Assembly (NCBI RefSeq): GCF_001668615.1
Contig: NZ_LZMC01000061.1
Coordinates: forward strand, 1 to 37,840
DNA: 37,840 nucleotides
Origin: Mycobacterium sp. 1274761.0
GTDB lineage: Bacteria; Actinomycetota; Actinomycetes; Mycobacteriales; Mycobacteriaceae
Direction of reading: 5' to 3'
Made by a program: the position numbers and the translations under genes. Every line of letters begins with the position of its first letter. The stretch's first letter is position 1. The notes beneath the pieces were generated by a model. The model was given only the letters and a program-made list of their open reading frames with translations. It ran no database searches and was not told the DNA's origin. Below are positions 15,987 through 25,020 of this stretch, piece by piece.

Positions 15987-16679
15987 ATGAACGATCTGGT
16001 CGACACCACCGAGATGTACCTGCGGACCATCTACGACCTCGAGGAGGAGGGCGTGGTGCCGCTGCGTGCGCGCATCGCCGAACGCCTCGAGCAGAGTGGA
16101 CCGACCGTCAGCCAGACCGTCTCCCGGATGGAACGCGACGGCCTGCTGCACGTCGCCGGCGACCGCCACCTGGAGCTCACCGACAAGGGCCGCGGCCTGG
16201 CCGTCGCCGTGATGCGTAAGCACCGGCTGGCCGAACGTCTGCTCGTCGACGTCATCGGGCTGCCGTGGGAGGAAGTGCACGCCGAGGCGTGCCGCTGGGA
16301 GCACGTGATGAGCGAGGACGTCGAGCGGCGCCTCGTGCAGGTGCTCGACAACCCAACGGTGTCCCCCTTCGGCAACCCCATCCCCGGCCTGTCCGAGCTG
16401 GGTGTTGGCGACTCGCTACGCTCCGAGGACCGCAACCTGGTGCGCCTTACCGAGCTGCCCGCCGGCTTCCCCGTCGCTGTGGTCGTGCGCCAGCTGACCG
16501 AGCATGTCCAGGGCGACGTCACCCTGATCGCCCGGCTCAAGGAAGCCGGTGTGGTACCCAACGCCCGCGTGACCGTCGAGACGGGCTCCAACGGCGGCGT
16601 CAAGATCGTGATCCCCGGCCACGAGCAGGTCGAGTTGCCACATGAAATGGCCCACGCGGTCAAGGTCGAGAAGGTGTAG
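15987..16679 (+). CDS. ideR: iron-dependent regulator IdeR
   Basis: DtxR-family repressor and activator that binds iron boxes when loaded with Fe2+ and controls siderophore synthesis and iron storage. 230 residues, the usual length. The N-terminal winged helix-turn-helix spans about residues 26-52 (LRARIAERLEQSGPTVSQTV). Metal ligands are in place: Met10, Cys102, Glu105 and His106 for one site; His79, Glu83 and His98 for the other. The C-terminal SH3-like domain begins near residue 150. It stands alone between a terminator and the convergent DUF4192 gene. Confidence 0.97.
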   Translation: MNDLVDTTEMYLRTIYDLEEEGVVPLRARIAERLEQSGPTVSQTVSRMERDGLLHVAGDRHLELTDKGRGLAVAVMRKHRLAERLLVDVIGLPWEEVHAEACRWEHVMSEDVERRLVQVLDNPTVSPFGNPIPGLSELGVGDSLRSEDRNLVRLTELPAGFPVAVVVRQLTEHVQGDVTLIARLKEAGVVPNARVTVETGSNGGVKIVIPGHEQVELPHEMAHAVKVEKV

Positions 16680-16709
16680 CCGTCCAGAAGGATTGGCCCG
16701 CAACCTCTT

Positions 16710-17735
16710 TCAACCGGCGCGTCGGCCGAAGGCCCGCGGTTGCGGCAGCTGCACGCCGAGCCGCTTGCCCAGCCGATATCCCGTGACACCCAGCTCCCGG
16801 ATCTGTTCCGGACGCATCCCCGACTGCAGCGCGGCGTCCAGCATGCCCGCCATCCGGTGCGTCGCGTCGCACCGCAACGCCGCCTCCAGCGACACTCCGG
16901 CCAGCGGGCCGTCCCCGCGGGCGTAAGCGGAAAACGCCAACAACACCAGCGCCTCGACCCGCCACGGCGCAGGCAGCGTGCGCGCCAGCGTCGCCCACAG
17001 CGCCTCCGCCTGGGCGGCCTTGTCCCCCACCGCCAGCGCGTAGAGGACGTCGCGCACCTGCGGGTCGGTCAGCGCCCGTGCCAGCCGGGCGATCACAGCC
17101 TCGGGCAGCGGCTCACCCGCCGCGTTCTGCCAAGCGGCGGCCATGGCGGCGGTGACCTCGTCGGCGGTGTCGACGTCAGTGTCGGGCTGATCCCGGATTA
17201 CGCTGGCCAGCGCCTGGCTGGCCGCCTCATCGGTGAGCGCGATGACGCCGCAGAGCTCGGCGCGACGGGTGTAGAGCCGCCGCCCGTCCAAGACGGCCGC
17301 CATTGCCAGTGGTGACGCCGACGGGTCGTCGACGGTGCCGCCGCTGCCGTCCAGGCAATGCCACCGACCGCCGGGCGCGACGCTGTCCACGATGTGGAAG
17401 TCGAGAAGCTCGATGCCGTGGTGGGCCAGGCCGTCCCCCAGCTCGCGGCAGATCTCGCGGTACTCGTCGTTGCACACCTGGCAGTCGGCGCCCTCACCGT
17501 CGACGACCACCGCGATCGCGGCGTCCGGGCGGGCCGCGGCGGCGACCTCGGCGAGATGGTCGACCGAGTCCGCCAGTTCGGGTGAAAGATCAACGCGCAT
17601 AACACAACCCAGTGCCCCGCGGTCGATGGTCACCAGGATGAGCGAATTGTCCGGCACGAAGCCGAGGACGGCGGGCAGCGCCGCGATCAGTGCGCCAGGT
17701 CGGTTGAGTTGAAAGTCGGAGTGCGATGTCGTCAT
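16710..17735 (-). CDS. DUF4192 protein
   Basis: Product of 341 residues of the actinobacterial DUF4192 family (Rv2712c-like). The family opening RPGALIAALPAVLGFVPDNSLILVTI is present at about residues 11-36. The middle contains a Cys pair (DCQVCNDEY) and an aromatic GGRWHCLDG; the C-terminal half is all-helical with TPR-like periodicity (EALWATLARTLPAPWRVEALVLLAFSAYARGDGPLAGVSLEAAL, in part). No signal peptide. Function unknown. ATG at 17735 was chosen because the family begins just after it. A 92-bp gap separates it from the upstream lipoprotein gene on the same strand. Confidence 0.83.
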   Translation of the reverse strand: MTTSHSDFQLNRPGALIAALPAVLGFVPDNSLILVTIDRGALGCVMRVDLSPELADSVDHLAEVAAAARPDAAIAVVVDGEGADCQVCNDEYREICRELGDGLAHHGIELLDFHIVDSVAPGGRWHCLDGSGGTVDDPSASPLAMAAVLDGRRLYTRRAELCGVIALTDEAASQALASVIRDQPDTDVDTADEVTAAMAAAWQNAAGEPLPEAVIARLARALTDPQVRDVLYALAVGDKAAQAEALWATLARTLPAPWRVEALVLLAFSAYARGDGPLAGVSLEAALRCDATHRMAGMLDAALQSGMRPEQIRELGVTGYRLGKRLGVQLPQPRAFGRRAG

Positions 17736-17827
17736 GCCACGACGATCGGCGCCCGCTCCGACGGCGACGGCACGAAAGACGCCACCGCCGCCCCGGCTGT
17801 GGATGAAGCCGCCACTGTGGATGGCGA

Positions 17828-18559
17828 CTAGCGCGGCACCGCCCGCCGAACCTTCAGCACGGCCGTGCTGAACAGCGTGTCCAGCGTCGTGGCGTCGGGT
17901 TCTGCGTCCGAGGACGCCTGCCACGAGGCCGTCACCCGGACGTCGCCGAGGAGTGCGACGAACGTGAGCGTCTTGGTGACCGACTGGTCGGTCTCGGAGG
18001 TCACGGCCTGGTCGACGGCGTAACTGTCGTCGGCGTCCACCGGCGGCGGTGGCGGAAGCTTCACCGTCACCGTCGACACGTCGTCCGGGTCATCCATCGA
18101 GGTGACCGTGAACGACGGGCATTCGGCCAGTTGCGCCGCCCTGGCGTGCACCGATGGGACCGGCCGAACAACTGTGACGATCAGGCGGGTTCCGCTGTCG
18201 TCGTCGCTCCCCTGCGCGGCGGCCCGCTCGGTCCCCAGCAGCGGCAGCGGTGCGCACTCGGGCGGCGTCACCTCGGATCCCGCCGGCACGCCGTCGATTT
18301 CACCCAGCACCCGGTCGATGTCCTTGGGCGGCAGCACCGCCGCCGGGTAGTGCGCGGGAAAGCGGGTCGGTTCGATCAGCAGATCGGCGATCGGCACCAG
18401 CCGCGCCGGCGGGGCGGCCCGCTCGCCGGCGCGCGGCGCGCCGTCAATCACCCGCGCACACCCGCCGACCAGGACCGCGACTGTCAGCAAAGCACACCAG
18501 ATGGCGGGCAGCGCGGATCCACGCGCAGCCCGCAAGACCGTGCCGACCATTGCCGTCAT
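17828..18559 (-). CDS. lipoprotein of unknown function (DUF5642-like)
   Basis: Product of 243 residues. The N-terminus has a basic head, a hydrophobic stretch and the lipobox LVGGC, so it should be lipid-anchored to the outer face of the membrane. A Pro-rich linker leads to [15 protein letters not shown] and [15 protein letters not shown], then a beta-rich C-terminal domain (about 115-243). The layout resembles the mycobacterial DUF5642 lipoproteins; I am only moderately sure. I chose the ATG at 18559, with AAGGGG 9 nt upstream; a GTG at 18583 is possible. It does not appear at this place in M. tuberculosis as I remember it. Confidence 0.65.
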   Translation of the reverse strand: MTAMVGTVLRAARGSALPAIWCALLTVAVLVGGCARVIDGAPRAGERAAPPARLVPIADLLIEPTRFPAHYPAAVLPPKDIDRVLGEIDGVPAGSEVTPPECAPLPLLGTERAAAQGSDDDSGTRLIVTVVRPVPSVHARAAQLAECPSFTVTSMDDPDDVSTVTVKLPPPPPVDADDSYAVDQAVTSETDQSVTKTLTFVALLGDVRVTASWQASSDAEPDATTLDTLFSTAVLKVRRAVPR

Positions 18560-18639
18560 CGTCTCATGCCCCTTGTTGTTCACGCGCTATTGACCGTGTC
18601 GGCATGCGAGATCGCGGCAATCGGCGTAGACCTTCACGT

Positions 18640-20055
18640 ATGGCTTCGGTGCTGGAGTACGACCTCGTCGTCATCGGTTCGGGTCCCGGTGGACAGAAGG
18701 CCGCCATCGCCGCGGCAAAGCTCGGCAAGTCGGTCGCGGTCGTCGAGCGCGGCCGGATGCTGGGCGGCGTCTGCGTGAACACCGGCACCATTCCCTCCAA
18801 GACGCTGCGCGAGGCCGTGGTCTACCTGACCGGTATGAGCCAACGCGAACTGTACGGCGCCAGCTACCGCGTCAAGGAGAAGATCACCCCGGCCGACCTG
18901 CTGGCCCGCACCAGCCACGTCATCACCAAGGAACAGGACGTGGTGCGCAACCAGCTGATGCGCAACCGGGTCGACCTGCTCACCGGGCACGGCCGCTTCG
19001 TCGACGAGCACACGGTCAGCGTCGACGATCACAGCCGCGGTGAAACCACCACTGTGCGCGGGGACTACATCGTCATCGCCACCGGTACCAAACCCGCCCG
19101 ACCGGCCGGGGTCGAATTCGACGAGGAGCGCGTGCTGGACTCCGACGGCATCCTCGACCTCAAGTCGCTGCCGTCGTCGATGGTGGTGGTCGGGGCGGGC
19201 GTGATCGGCATCGAATACGCCTCGATGTTCGCCGCGCTCGGCACCAAGGTGACCGTCGTCGAAAAGCGCGACAGCATGCTGGACTTCTGCGACCCCGAAG
19301 TGGTCGAGGCGCTGAAGTTCCATCTGCGCGACCTGGCGGTGACCTTCCGCTTCGGCGAGGAGGTGACGGCCGTCGACGTCGGCGCGGCGGGCACGGTGAC
19401 GACTCTGGCCAGCGGCAAGCAAATCCCGGCGGAGACGGTCATGTACTCGGCGGGCCGCCAAGGGTGGACCGAACATCTCGGCGTCGAGAACGCCGGTCTC
19501 GAGATCGACGCGCGTGGACGGATCTTCGTCGACGACCAGTTCCAGACGAAGGTCGACCACATCTACGCCGTCGGCGACGTGATCGGCTTCCCGGCGCTCG
19601 CCGCCACTTCGATGGACCAGGGCAGGCTGGCGGCCTATCACGCGTTCGGCGAGCCGGTGAAGGGGATGACGGAGCTGCAGCCGATCGGCATCTATTCGAT
19701 CCCTGAGGTGTCCTACGTCGGCGCCACCGAGGTCGATCTGACCCGCGACGCCATCCCCTACGAGGTCGGTGTGTCCCGCTATCGCGAGCTGGCCCGCGGC
19801 CAGATCGCCGGCGACTCGTACGGCATGCTCAAGCTGCTGGTCTCCACCGAGGACCTCAAGCTGCTGGGCGTGCACATCTTCGGCTCGAACGCCACCGAGC
19901 TCGTGCACATCGGGCAGGCCGTGATGGGGTGCGGCGGGACGGTCGAATATCTCGTCGACGCCGTCTTCAACTATCCGACGTTCTCCGAGGCGTACAAGGT
20001 AGCAGCGCTTGACGTGATGAACAAGCTGCGCGCGTTGAGCCAGTTCCGCAGCTAG
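18640..20055 (+). CDS. sthA: soluble pyridine nucleotide transhydrogenase
   Basis: Flavoprotein that transfers hydride between NADPH and NAD+, balancing the two pools in the cytoplasm. 471 residues. The FAD-binding [10 protein letters not shown] is at about residues 14-23, the NAD(P)-binding [10 protein letters not shown] in the middle and the second FAD contact in [13 protein letters not shown]. The segment [17 protein letters not shown] has one Cys where lipoamide dehydrogenases and related disulfide reductases have CxxxxC, which supports transhydrogenase rather than disulfide reductase. The ATG at 18640 begins the family; a much longer open frame upstream overlaps the lipoprotein gene and is rejected. 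A weak TAGACC lies 7 nt before the ATG. Confidence 0.93.
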   Translation: MASVLEYDLVVIGSGPGGQKAAIAAAKLGKSVAVVERGRMLGGVCVNTGTIPSKTLREAVVYLTGMSQRELYGASYRVKEKITPADLLARTSHVITKEQDVVRNQLMRNRVDLLTGHGRFVDEHTVSVDDHSRGETTTVRGDYIVIATGTKPARPAGVEFDEERVLDSDGILDLKSLPSSMVVVGAGVIGIEYASMFAALGTKVTVVEKRDSMLDFCDPEVVEALKFHLRDLAVTFRFGEEVTAVDVGAAGTVTTLASGKQIPAETVMYSAGRQGWTEHLGVENAGLEIDARGRIFVDDQFQTKVDHIYAVGDVIGFPALAATSMDQGRLAAYHAFGEPVKGMTELQPIGIYSIPEVSYVGATEVDLTRDAIPYEVGVSRYRELARGQIAGDSYGMLKLLVSTEDLKLLGVHIFGSNATELVHIGQAVMGCGGTVEYLVDAVFNYPTFSEAYKVAALDVMNKLRALSQFRS

Positions 20056-20083
20056 ATATTTCTCGCTCTTCGCGTGCGCGGAG

Positions 20084-20878
20084 TCAGCAGGGGTCGTCGA
20101 ACACCTGCGGAGCCGGATCCCCGGGACCGCCCGCTTCCGCCCGGGCCAGCAGTGCGGCTACACCGTCGTCGAACGGTGGTGAGTACGACACGTTTTCGTC
20201 GCACCCGCCGCCGTCGAGGCCGCCGACCAGACCGGTGACGGTTGGCCCGGATATCCACGGTGCGCCGCTTGTTCCGCCGATCAGGCCGCCGCACGGCAGC
20301 GACGGGAAGCCACCGCCCGGTGCCAATTGTGTTGCGGCCGTGCAGCCGATGGGACCACCTCCGACGCCGAGCGCGTAGCCGGTGACGCTGATCATCGTGC
20401 CGGGTTTGGGTGCCGTGCCTATCGCCAGCCCACCTCCAGCCTCGGCTTCCACGGACCCGCCGCCGTCGCGCGCGACGCGCAGAATCGCGAAGTCCGCCAA
20501 CGGGTCCCGAGCGCTGAGCCATCGCGGGTCGAGGTAGGTCGACTGCACCCGCCAGATGCGCGCCGGATCGGCAGTGTCTGAGAAACCGGCGACGAACGTG
20601 GTGTCGATGTCCGCTGCAACGCAGTGCGCGGCGGTGAGGATCAAGTCCCCGGTCGTCGAGTCCAGCACCGCCGCGGTGCAGGTGTGCAGCTCGGCTGCGC
20701 CCAGAAACAGCGCACCGACCCGCGGGTCCGGGGCCACCGGAGCGGCCGCCGCCGGCCTCGGCATCGTAGGCCGCGGCGTGGGGGCCGCCGTCTCGCTGGT
20801 GGTGTTGCCGACGGAAGCGGCGGGGCGCGCGCAGGCCGCGGCCAGCAACCCGACCACCAGCACCAGCGACGCCCGCAT
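20084..20878 (-). CDS. exported trypsin-like serine protease
   Basis: Product of 264 residues. The N-terminus is a signal peptide ending LLAAAC, an acceptable but atypical lipobox, so it may be a lipoprotein anchored at Cys16. A Pro/Thr-rich linker (about 25-50) leads to an S1-type domain. The triad is complete: His85 in LTAAHC, Asp129 in DPLADFAIL and Ser204 in GGTSGAPW. The Ser motif GTSGAP differs from the classical GDSGGP, a variant seen in many bacterial trypsin-like proteins. Cys pairs around His85 and in the C-terminal region could form disulfides. Substrate unknown. It is convergent with sthA and divergent from the PAC2 gene. Confidence 0.82.
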   Translation of the reverse strand: MRASLVLVVGLLAAACARPAASVGNTTSETAAPTPRPTMPRPAAAAPVAPDPRVGALFLGAAELHTCTAAVLDSTTGDLILTAAHCVAADIDTTFVAGFSDTADPARIWRVQSTYLDPRWLSARDPLADFAILRVARDGGGSVEAEAGGGLAIGTAPKPGTMISVTGYALGVGGGPIGCTAATQLAPGGGFPSLPCGGLIGGTSGAPWISGPTVTGLVGGLDGGGCDENVSYSPPFDDGVAALLARAEAGGPGDPAPQVFDDPC

Positions 20879-20963
20879 GTCATGATCTTGCCCGACAACC
20901 TGCGGGCCGGTGCATGTGGACTCTGCAGCGCACCTCGAGCCAGATGAGACACTTGATGTAGCG

Positions 20964-21977
20964 GTGTTTGAGGAGGCGAGCCCAATCAGCGACGAGCAGG
21001 ACAGCCACGACCAGCCCTACGATCCCGACCAGAGCGGGATGTACGAGCTGGAGTTTCCCGCGCCGCAACTGTCCACGCCGGACGGCCGCGGGCCGGTGTT
21101 GATTCACGCTCTCGAGGGTTTCTCCGACGCCGGGCATGCCATCCGGCTGTCCGCCCAGCACCTGAAGAACACGCTGGACACCGAGTTGGTGGCCTCCTTC
21201 GCGATCGACGAATTGCTGGACTACCGGTCGCGGCGGCCGCTGATGACGTTCAGGACCGACCACTTCACCCACTATGAGGAACCCGAGCTGAGCCTGTATG
21301 CCCTGCGCGACAGCGCAGGCACCCCGTTCCTGCTGCTCGCTGGGATGGAGCCGGACCTGCGCTGGGAGCGTTTCATCACCGCGGTGCGGCTGCTGGCCCA
21401 GCGGCTGGGCGTCCGCCAGACGATCGGGTTGGGCGCCATCCCGATGGCGGTGCCGCACACCCGGCCCATCACGCTGACCGCCCACGCGAACAACAAGGAG
21501 CTGATCGCCGGCCACACGCCGTGGGTCGGTGAGGTGCAGGTGCCGGGCAGCGCGTCCAACCTGCTGGAGTACCGGATGGCGCAGCACGGCCATGACGTGG
21601 TGGGGTTCACGGTGCACGTGCCGCACTACCTGGCGCAGACCGATTACCCGGCCGCCGCCGAGGCGCTGCTATCGCAGGTCGCCAAGTCAGGATCGCTGCA
21701 GCTGCCCCTGGCGGCGCTGTCCGACGCCGCCGCCGAAGTGCACGCCAAAATCGAGGAGCAAGTGGCCGCGAGCAGCGAGGTCGCTCAGGTGGTGGAGGCA
21801 CTGGAGCGCCAGTACGATGCCTTCATTGCAGCCCAGGAGAACCAATCATTGCTGGCCCGGGACGAGGATCTGCCCAGCGGTGATGAACTCGGCGCCGAGT
21901 TCGAACGATTTCTTGCACAGCAGGCGCGGGAGAAGAAGAGAAAAGAAGGCTTCCACGACGGGGAGGACGGCGATTAG
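20964..21977 (+). CDS. PAC2 family protein
   Basis: Product of 337 residues from the chosen start (Rv2714-like; the M. tuberculosis protein has a known structure of the PAC2 fold). The domain begins GPVLIHALEGFSDAGHAIRLSAQHL and runs to about residue 235; the C-terminal 90 residues are helical and end with a charged tail. PAC2 proteins in eukaryotes and archaea assist proteasome assembly; the bacterial role is not established. The start is uncertain: GTG at 20964 gives nearly the M. tuberculosis length, while ATG at 20910 would add 18 residues. Followed after 33 nt by an alpha/beta hydrolase, probably in one operon. Confidence 0.86.
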   Translation: MFEEASPISDEQDSHDQPYDPDQSGMYELEFPAPQLSTPDGRGPVLIHALEGFSDAGHAIRLSAQHLKNTLDTELVASFAIDELLDYRSRRPLMTFRTDHFTHYEEPELSLYALRDSAGTPFLLLAGMEPDLRWERFITAVRLLAQRLGVRQTIGLGAIPMAVPHTRPITLTAHANNKELIAGHTPWVGEVQVPGSASNLLEYRMAQHGHDVVGFTVHVPHYLAQTDYPAAAEALLSQVAKSGSLQLPLAALSDAAAEVHAKIEEQVAASSEVAQVVEALERQYDAFIAAQENQSLLARDEDLPSGDELGAEFERFLAQQAREKKRKEGFHDGEDGD

Positions 21978-22010
21978 GCGGTCACCCGGCCCCACGAAGA
22001 GGTTGGCGAC

Positions 22011-23045
22011 ATGACAACACGAACCCCCCAGAAGCCGAATCTTCGTCCGGTGCGAGAGTTAACGCCGACGCTGCATTACCGCACCATCCACGGCTACCGT
22101 CGGGCTTACCGGATCGCGGGTTCGGGTCCGGCGATCCTGCTGATCCACGGCATCGGCGACAACTCGACCACATGGAGCAGCGTGCAATCCACGCTTGCAC
22201 AACGCTTTACGGTCATCGCGCCCGACCTGCTCGGCCACGGGAAGTCCGACAAGCCCCGCGCGGACTATTCGGTTGCCGCGTACGCCAACGGCATGCGGGA
22301 CCTGCTCAGCGTGCTCGACATCGAACGCGTCACGGTCGTCGGCCACTCACTCGGCGGCGGTGTGGCCATGCAATTCGCTTACCAGTTCCCGCAATTGGTG
22401 GACCGGCTGGTGCTGGTCGGCGCGGGTGGGGTGACCAAGGATGTCAACTTCGCGCTGCGGATCGCGTCGATGCCGATGGGCACCGAAGCGCTCGCCGTGT
22501 TACGGCTGCCGATGGTGCTGCCCGCCGTGCAGGCGGCCGGCCGCGTGGCCGGCCTGGCCATCGGAAAAAACACGGCGCTGGGCCGCGATCTCCCCGAGAT
22601 GCTGCGCATCCTCAAAGATCTGCCCGAGCCGACCGCGTCCTCGGCGTTCGCGCGCACGCTGCGCGCGGTCGTCGACTGGCGCGGGCAGGTGGTCACCATG
22701 CTCGACCGATGTTATTTGACTGAATCCGTTCCCGTTCAATTGATTTGGGGGTCACGCGACTCGGTCATCCCGGTCAGCCATGCGCGCCTCGCCCACGCCG
22801 CGATGCCCGGCTCGCAGCTCGAGATCTTCGAGGGCTCCGGGCACTTCCCCTTCCACGATGACCCCGACCGGTTCGTCGAACTCGTCGAGCGTTTCATCGA
22901 CTCGACCGAACCCGCCACCTATGACCAGGAGATGCTGCGCGACCTGCTGCGCACCGGCCCGCGCGAGGCGACGATCACCGGTTCGAGCGACACTCGAGTC
23001 GCGGTGCTCGAAGCGATGGACACCGACGAACGCAGCGCCACCTGA
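22011..23045 (+). CDS. alpha/beta hydrolase
   Basis: Product of 344 residues (Rv2715-like). [13 protein letters not shown] is the oxyanion-hole loop, [12 protein letters not shown] the nucleophile elbow with the catalytic Ser, [11 protein letters not shown] supplies the Asp and [11 protein letters not shown] the His, so the triad is complete. The region between strands 6 and 7 forms a helical cap. The C-terminal 45 residues extend beyond the usual fold. The substrate is unknown; homologues are often listed as hydrolases of esters, epoxides or C-C bonds. Same strand and 33 nt after the PAC2 gene. Confidence 0.9.
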   Translation: MTTRTPQKPNLRPVRELTPTLHYRTIHGYRRAYRIAGSGPAILLIHGIGDNSTTWSSVQSTLAQRFTVIAPDLLGHGKSDKPRADYSVAAYANGMRDLLSVLDIERVTVVGHSLGGGVAMQFAYQFPQLVDRLVLVGAGGVTKDVNFALRIASMPMGTEALAVLRLPMVLPAVQAAGRVAGLAIGKNTALGRDLPEMLRILKDLPEPTASSAFARTLRAVVDWRGQVVTMLDRCYLTESVPVQLIWGSRDSVIPVSHARLAHAAMPGSQLEIFEGSGHFPFHDDPDRFVELVERFIDSTEPATYDQEMLRDLLRTGPREATITGSSDTRVAVLEAMDTDERSAT

Positions 23046-23061
23046 CCGTCGCCGCGCGACG

Positions 23062-23067
23062 TAGCAT
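23062..23067 (+). promoter_or_regulatory. -10 element of a leaderless PhzF-type gene
   Basis: TAGCAT ends exactly 7 nt before the ATG at 23075, and there is no ribosome site. This suggests that the PhzF-type gene has its own leaderless promoter in the 29-bp gap after the hydrolase gene. Confidence 0.45.
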
Positions 23068-23074
23068 CGGGCGC

Positions 23075-23761
23075 ATGACCATAGACGTGATGGTGCTGCG
23101 CGTCTTCACAAATGCGGACGGACAGTTCGGCAACCCGCTCGGCGTCGTCGACGCCCGTGCGGCCAAACCCGCCGACCGCCAAGAAATCGCCACCCAATTG
23201 GGTTACAGCGAAACAATATTCGTCGATGTGCCTGCGGCCGGCGAGAGCACCGCCCGCGCCCGCATCTTCACGCCCACCACAGAATTGCCGTTCGCCGGTC
23301 ATCCGACTGTCGGTGCCGCCTGGTGGCTACGCGACATCGGTCGACCCGTCCACACCCTGCAGGTGCCTGCCGGAGTGGTGCAGGTGAGCTACGACGACGG
23401 CATGGCCGCCGTCAAGGCCCGCGCCGAATGGGCGCCGGACTTTGCGATCTACGACCTGGCGTCCACCGAGGAACTGTTCGCCGCATCGCCGGATGAGTAT
23501 CCCGACGATGTCGAGAACTATTTGTGGACGTGGACCGACCGGAACAACGGCGTGGTGCGCTCGCGAATGTTCGCCGCCGGCCTCGGCATTCCCGAAGACG
23601 AGGCCACCGGTGCGGCCGCCGTTCGCATCACCGACTACCTCAGCCAGGACTTGACGATCGTTCAGGGCAAGGGTTCGGTGATCTCCACGCAATGGAGCGC
23701 CGACGGCTGGGTCCGCATCGCCGGGCGGGTGATCGACGACGGGGTACGGCAGCTCGAGTGA
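23075..23761 (+). CDS. PhzF family isomerase-like protein
   Basis: Product of 228 residues (Rv2716-like). The family pattern is plain: [15 protein letters not shown] near the start, GYSETIFV with the catalytic Glu46, [14 protein letters not shown] and, in the second half, [15 protein letters not shown]. PhzF of phenazine synthesis isomerises dihydrohydroxyanthranilate; most family members, like this one, lie outside phenazine clusters and have unknown substrates. It is shorter than typical PhzF proteins (about 280). It ends 4 bp from the stop of the convergent nrdR gene. Confidence 0.88.
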   Translation: MTIDVMVLRVFTNADGQFGNPLGVVDARAAKPADRQEIATQLGYSETIFVDVPAAGESTARARIFTPTTELPFAGHPTVGAAWWLRDIGRPVHTLQVPAGVVQVSYDDGMAAVKARAEWAPDFAIYDLASTEELFAASPDEYPDDVENYLWTWTDRNNGVVRSRMFAAGLGIPEDEATGAAAVRITDYLSQDLTIVQGKGSVISTQWSADGWVRIAGRVIDDGVRQLE

Positions 23762-23765
23762 GCGG

Positions 23766-24230
23766 TCAGCCCGATGTGGGCACCTTGCGGTGCGCCCGCA
23801 GCGCCTCGATCTCGCGTTCGAAGTCGTCTGCGGAGGAAAACGACCGGTACACCGAGGCGAAGCGCAGGTATGCGACCTCGTCGAGGTCGCGCAACGGCCC
23901 GAGGATCGCCAGCCCGACCTCGTGGCTGGGCACTTCCGGCGAGCCCGCGGCCCGCACGGTGTCCTCTACCTGCTGTGCCAACAGGTTCAGCGCGTCGTCG
24001 TCGACCTGACGCCCCTGGCAGGCGCGGCGCACGCCCTTGATGACCTTTTCGCGGCTGAACGGCTCGGTGACACCGCTGCGCTTGACGACGGCCAGCACAG
24101 CGGTCTCCACGGTGGTGAAGCGGCGGCCGCACTCGGGGCATGACCGGCGGCGCCGAATCGCCTGGCCCTCATCGGTTTCCCGCGAGTCGACAACCCGCGA
24201 ATCGGGATGACGGCAGAACGGACAGTGCAT
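23766..24230 (-). CDS. nrdR: transcriptional repressor NrdR
   Basis: Nucleotide-sensing repressor of ribonucleotide reductase genes. 154 residues, the family length. The N-terminal zinc ribbon has Cys3, Cys6, Cys31 and Cys34 (MHCPFC ... CPECGRRF); the ATP-cone domain follows (about residues 46-136), with [24 protein letters not shown] as its start. AGGAGC precedes the ATG. No NrdR-box pair is visible nearby, so autoregulation is not suggested. It is convergent with the PhzF-type gene. Confidence 0.96.
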   Translation of the reverse strand: MHCPFCRHPDSRVVDSRETDEGQAIRRRRSCPECGRRFTTVETAVLAVVKRSGVTEPFSREKVIKGVRRACQGRQVDDDALNLLAQQVEDTVRAAGSPEVPSHEVGLAILGPLRDLDEVAYLRFASVYRSFSSADDFEREIEALRAHRKVPTSG

Positions 24231-24340
24231 GACTGCTCCTTCACCGCGCCGACAATCCCGCTCGAACGTCTCCGAGCGTACCTGCCGCACCCGCCCGCCG
24301 ACCATGGCCGTTGTGCGGCAGGGCGTTTCGGCCCACACGA

Positions 24341-24808
24341 TCAGCCGACCGGCGCGATGAGCGTCTGCCCGGCGTCAACCGACGCGGTGTCGAGCCTGTT
24401 GAGCTCACGAATGCGGTCGACGACGTGGGCGACGGGCGCATCGGGCGCCACCCGGTGGGCGACCTGCTGCAGCGTCTCCCCCGACTGCACGCGGACCACA
24501 GCCAGCGTGTTCGGCACCGAGGCCGAGGAGTCGGTGTTGCCGCCGACGACGCCGCCGAACTGGGCGACGACGCCCAGCCACACTGTGATCAGCGCGGCGA
24601 GCACAGCCAGCCCGACCGTGGTGGCCGGCGTGATGGGGCGCCTGCGATGCGAGGCGCGCGACATCACCACACCGGGACCGCGGTAGCGCATCGGCGCTCC
24701 GCCGGGACGCCGCCTGCTCGCGGGTGCGCGCCGACGCGTCGCGGAGGGGCGATGAGGTGCCCGCAAGACGGGTGCCGTGAAAACCTCTCGGGTGTCCAGA
24801 ACAGTCAT
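24341..24808 (-). CDS. chiZ: SOS-induced cell-wall protein ChiZ (LysM domain)
   Basis: Product of 155 residues (Rv2719c-like). A long, Arg-rich, probably disordered cytoplasmic head (1-60) is followed by a membrane helix at about 63-83 and a LysM domain ([19 protein letters not shown] ... [12 protein letters not shown]) outside. In M. tuberculosis this DNA-damage-induced protein affects septum formation and has been linked to peptidoglycan hydrolysis and division arrest. GGAGGA lies before the ATG. Its promoter (minus-strand TAGAGT at 24856-24851) is covered by two SOS boxes, in keeping with LexA control. Confidence 0.88.
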   Translation of the reverse strand: MTVLDTREVFTAPVLRAPHRPSATRRRAPASRRRPGGAPMRYRGPGVVMSRASHRRRPITPATTVGLAVLAALITVWLGVVAQFGGVVGGNTDSSASVPNTLAVVRVQSGETLQQVAHRVAPDAPVAHVVDRIRELNRLDTASVDAGQTLIAPVG

Positions 24809-24857
24809 TTTCCTCCGCCTTCCGCTTCGCTGGTTCGCTCTTGTGTTCGAACTCTAA

Positions 24858-24873
24858 TCGATCACGTGTTCGA
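24858..24873. promoter_or_regulatory. SOS box 1 of chiZ
   Basis: TCGATCACGTGTTCGA is a near-perfect mycobacterial SOS palindrome (TCGAAC-N4-GTTCGA) with one changed base in the left arm. It fills the spacer directly upstream of the minus-strand -10 TAGAGT (24856-24851), where bound LexA would block polymerase. Confidence 0.8.
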
Positions 24874-24877
24874 TTGA

Positions 24878-24893
24878 TAGAACATGTGATCGA
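24878..24893. promoter_or_regulatory. SOS box 2 of chiZ
   Basis: TAGAACATGTGATCGA matches the SOS palindrome with two changes, one per arm. Its centre is 20 bp from box 1, two helical turns, so two LexA dimers could sit on the same face of the DNA. Confidence 0.7.
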
Positions 24894-24972
24894 ACTGTTG
24901 CCAAACGATAGAGCAGGCCACCGACAAGTCCGGTCGGCCAGTGCGCCAGCCGATCGGCGCCCGCGACACGCC

Positions 24973-25013
24973 TCGAACACATGTTTGATTCTCGGGGGTT
25001 CAGCGACTACATT
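24973..25013 (+). promoter_or_regulatory. lexA promoter with overlapping SOS box
   Basis: The SOS box TCGAACACATGTTTGA (24973-24988) overlaps a -35, TTGATT (24985-24990); after exactly 17 nt comes the -10 TACATT (25008-25013), and 7 nt later the lexA ATG. It is a textbook autoregulated promoter, and the spacing predicts a leaderless lexA mRNA. Confidence 0.85.
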
Positions 25014-25020
25014 CGGCGCC

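Noticed and set aside
17797..17823. CTGTGGATG twice, resembling DnaA boxes
   Set aside because: Each copy has at least one or two mismatches to DnaA boxes, there are only two, and this is not an origin context.
18250..18639. 130-codon upstream extension of sthA
   Set aside because: It overlaps the lipoprotein gene and is Arg/Pro-rich; the FAD motif begins just after the ATG at 18640.
18634..19908. 424-codon open frame antisense to sthA
   Set aside because: Shadow of sthA, which has intact FAD and NAD(P) motifs on the plus strand.
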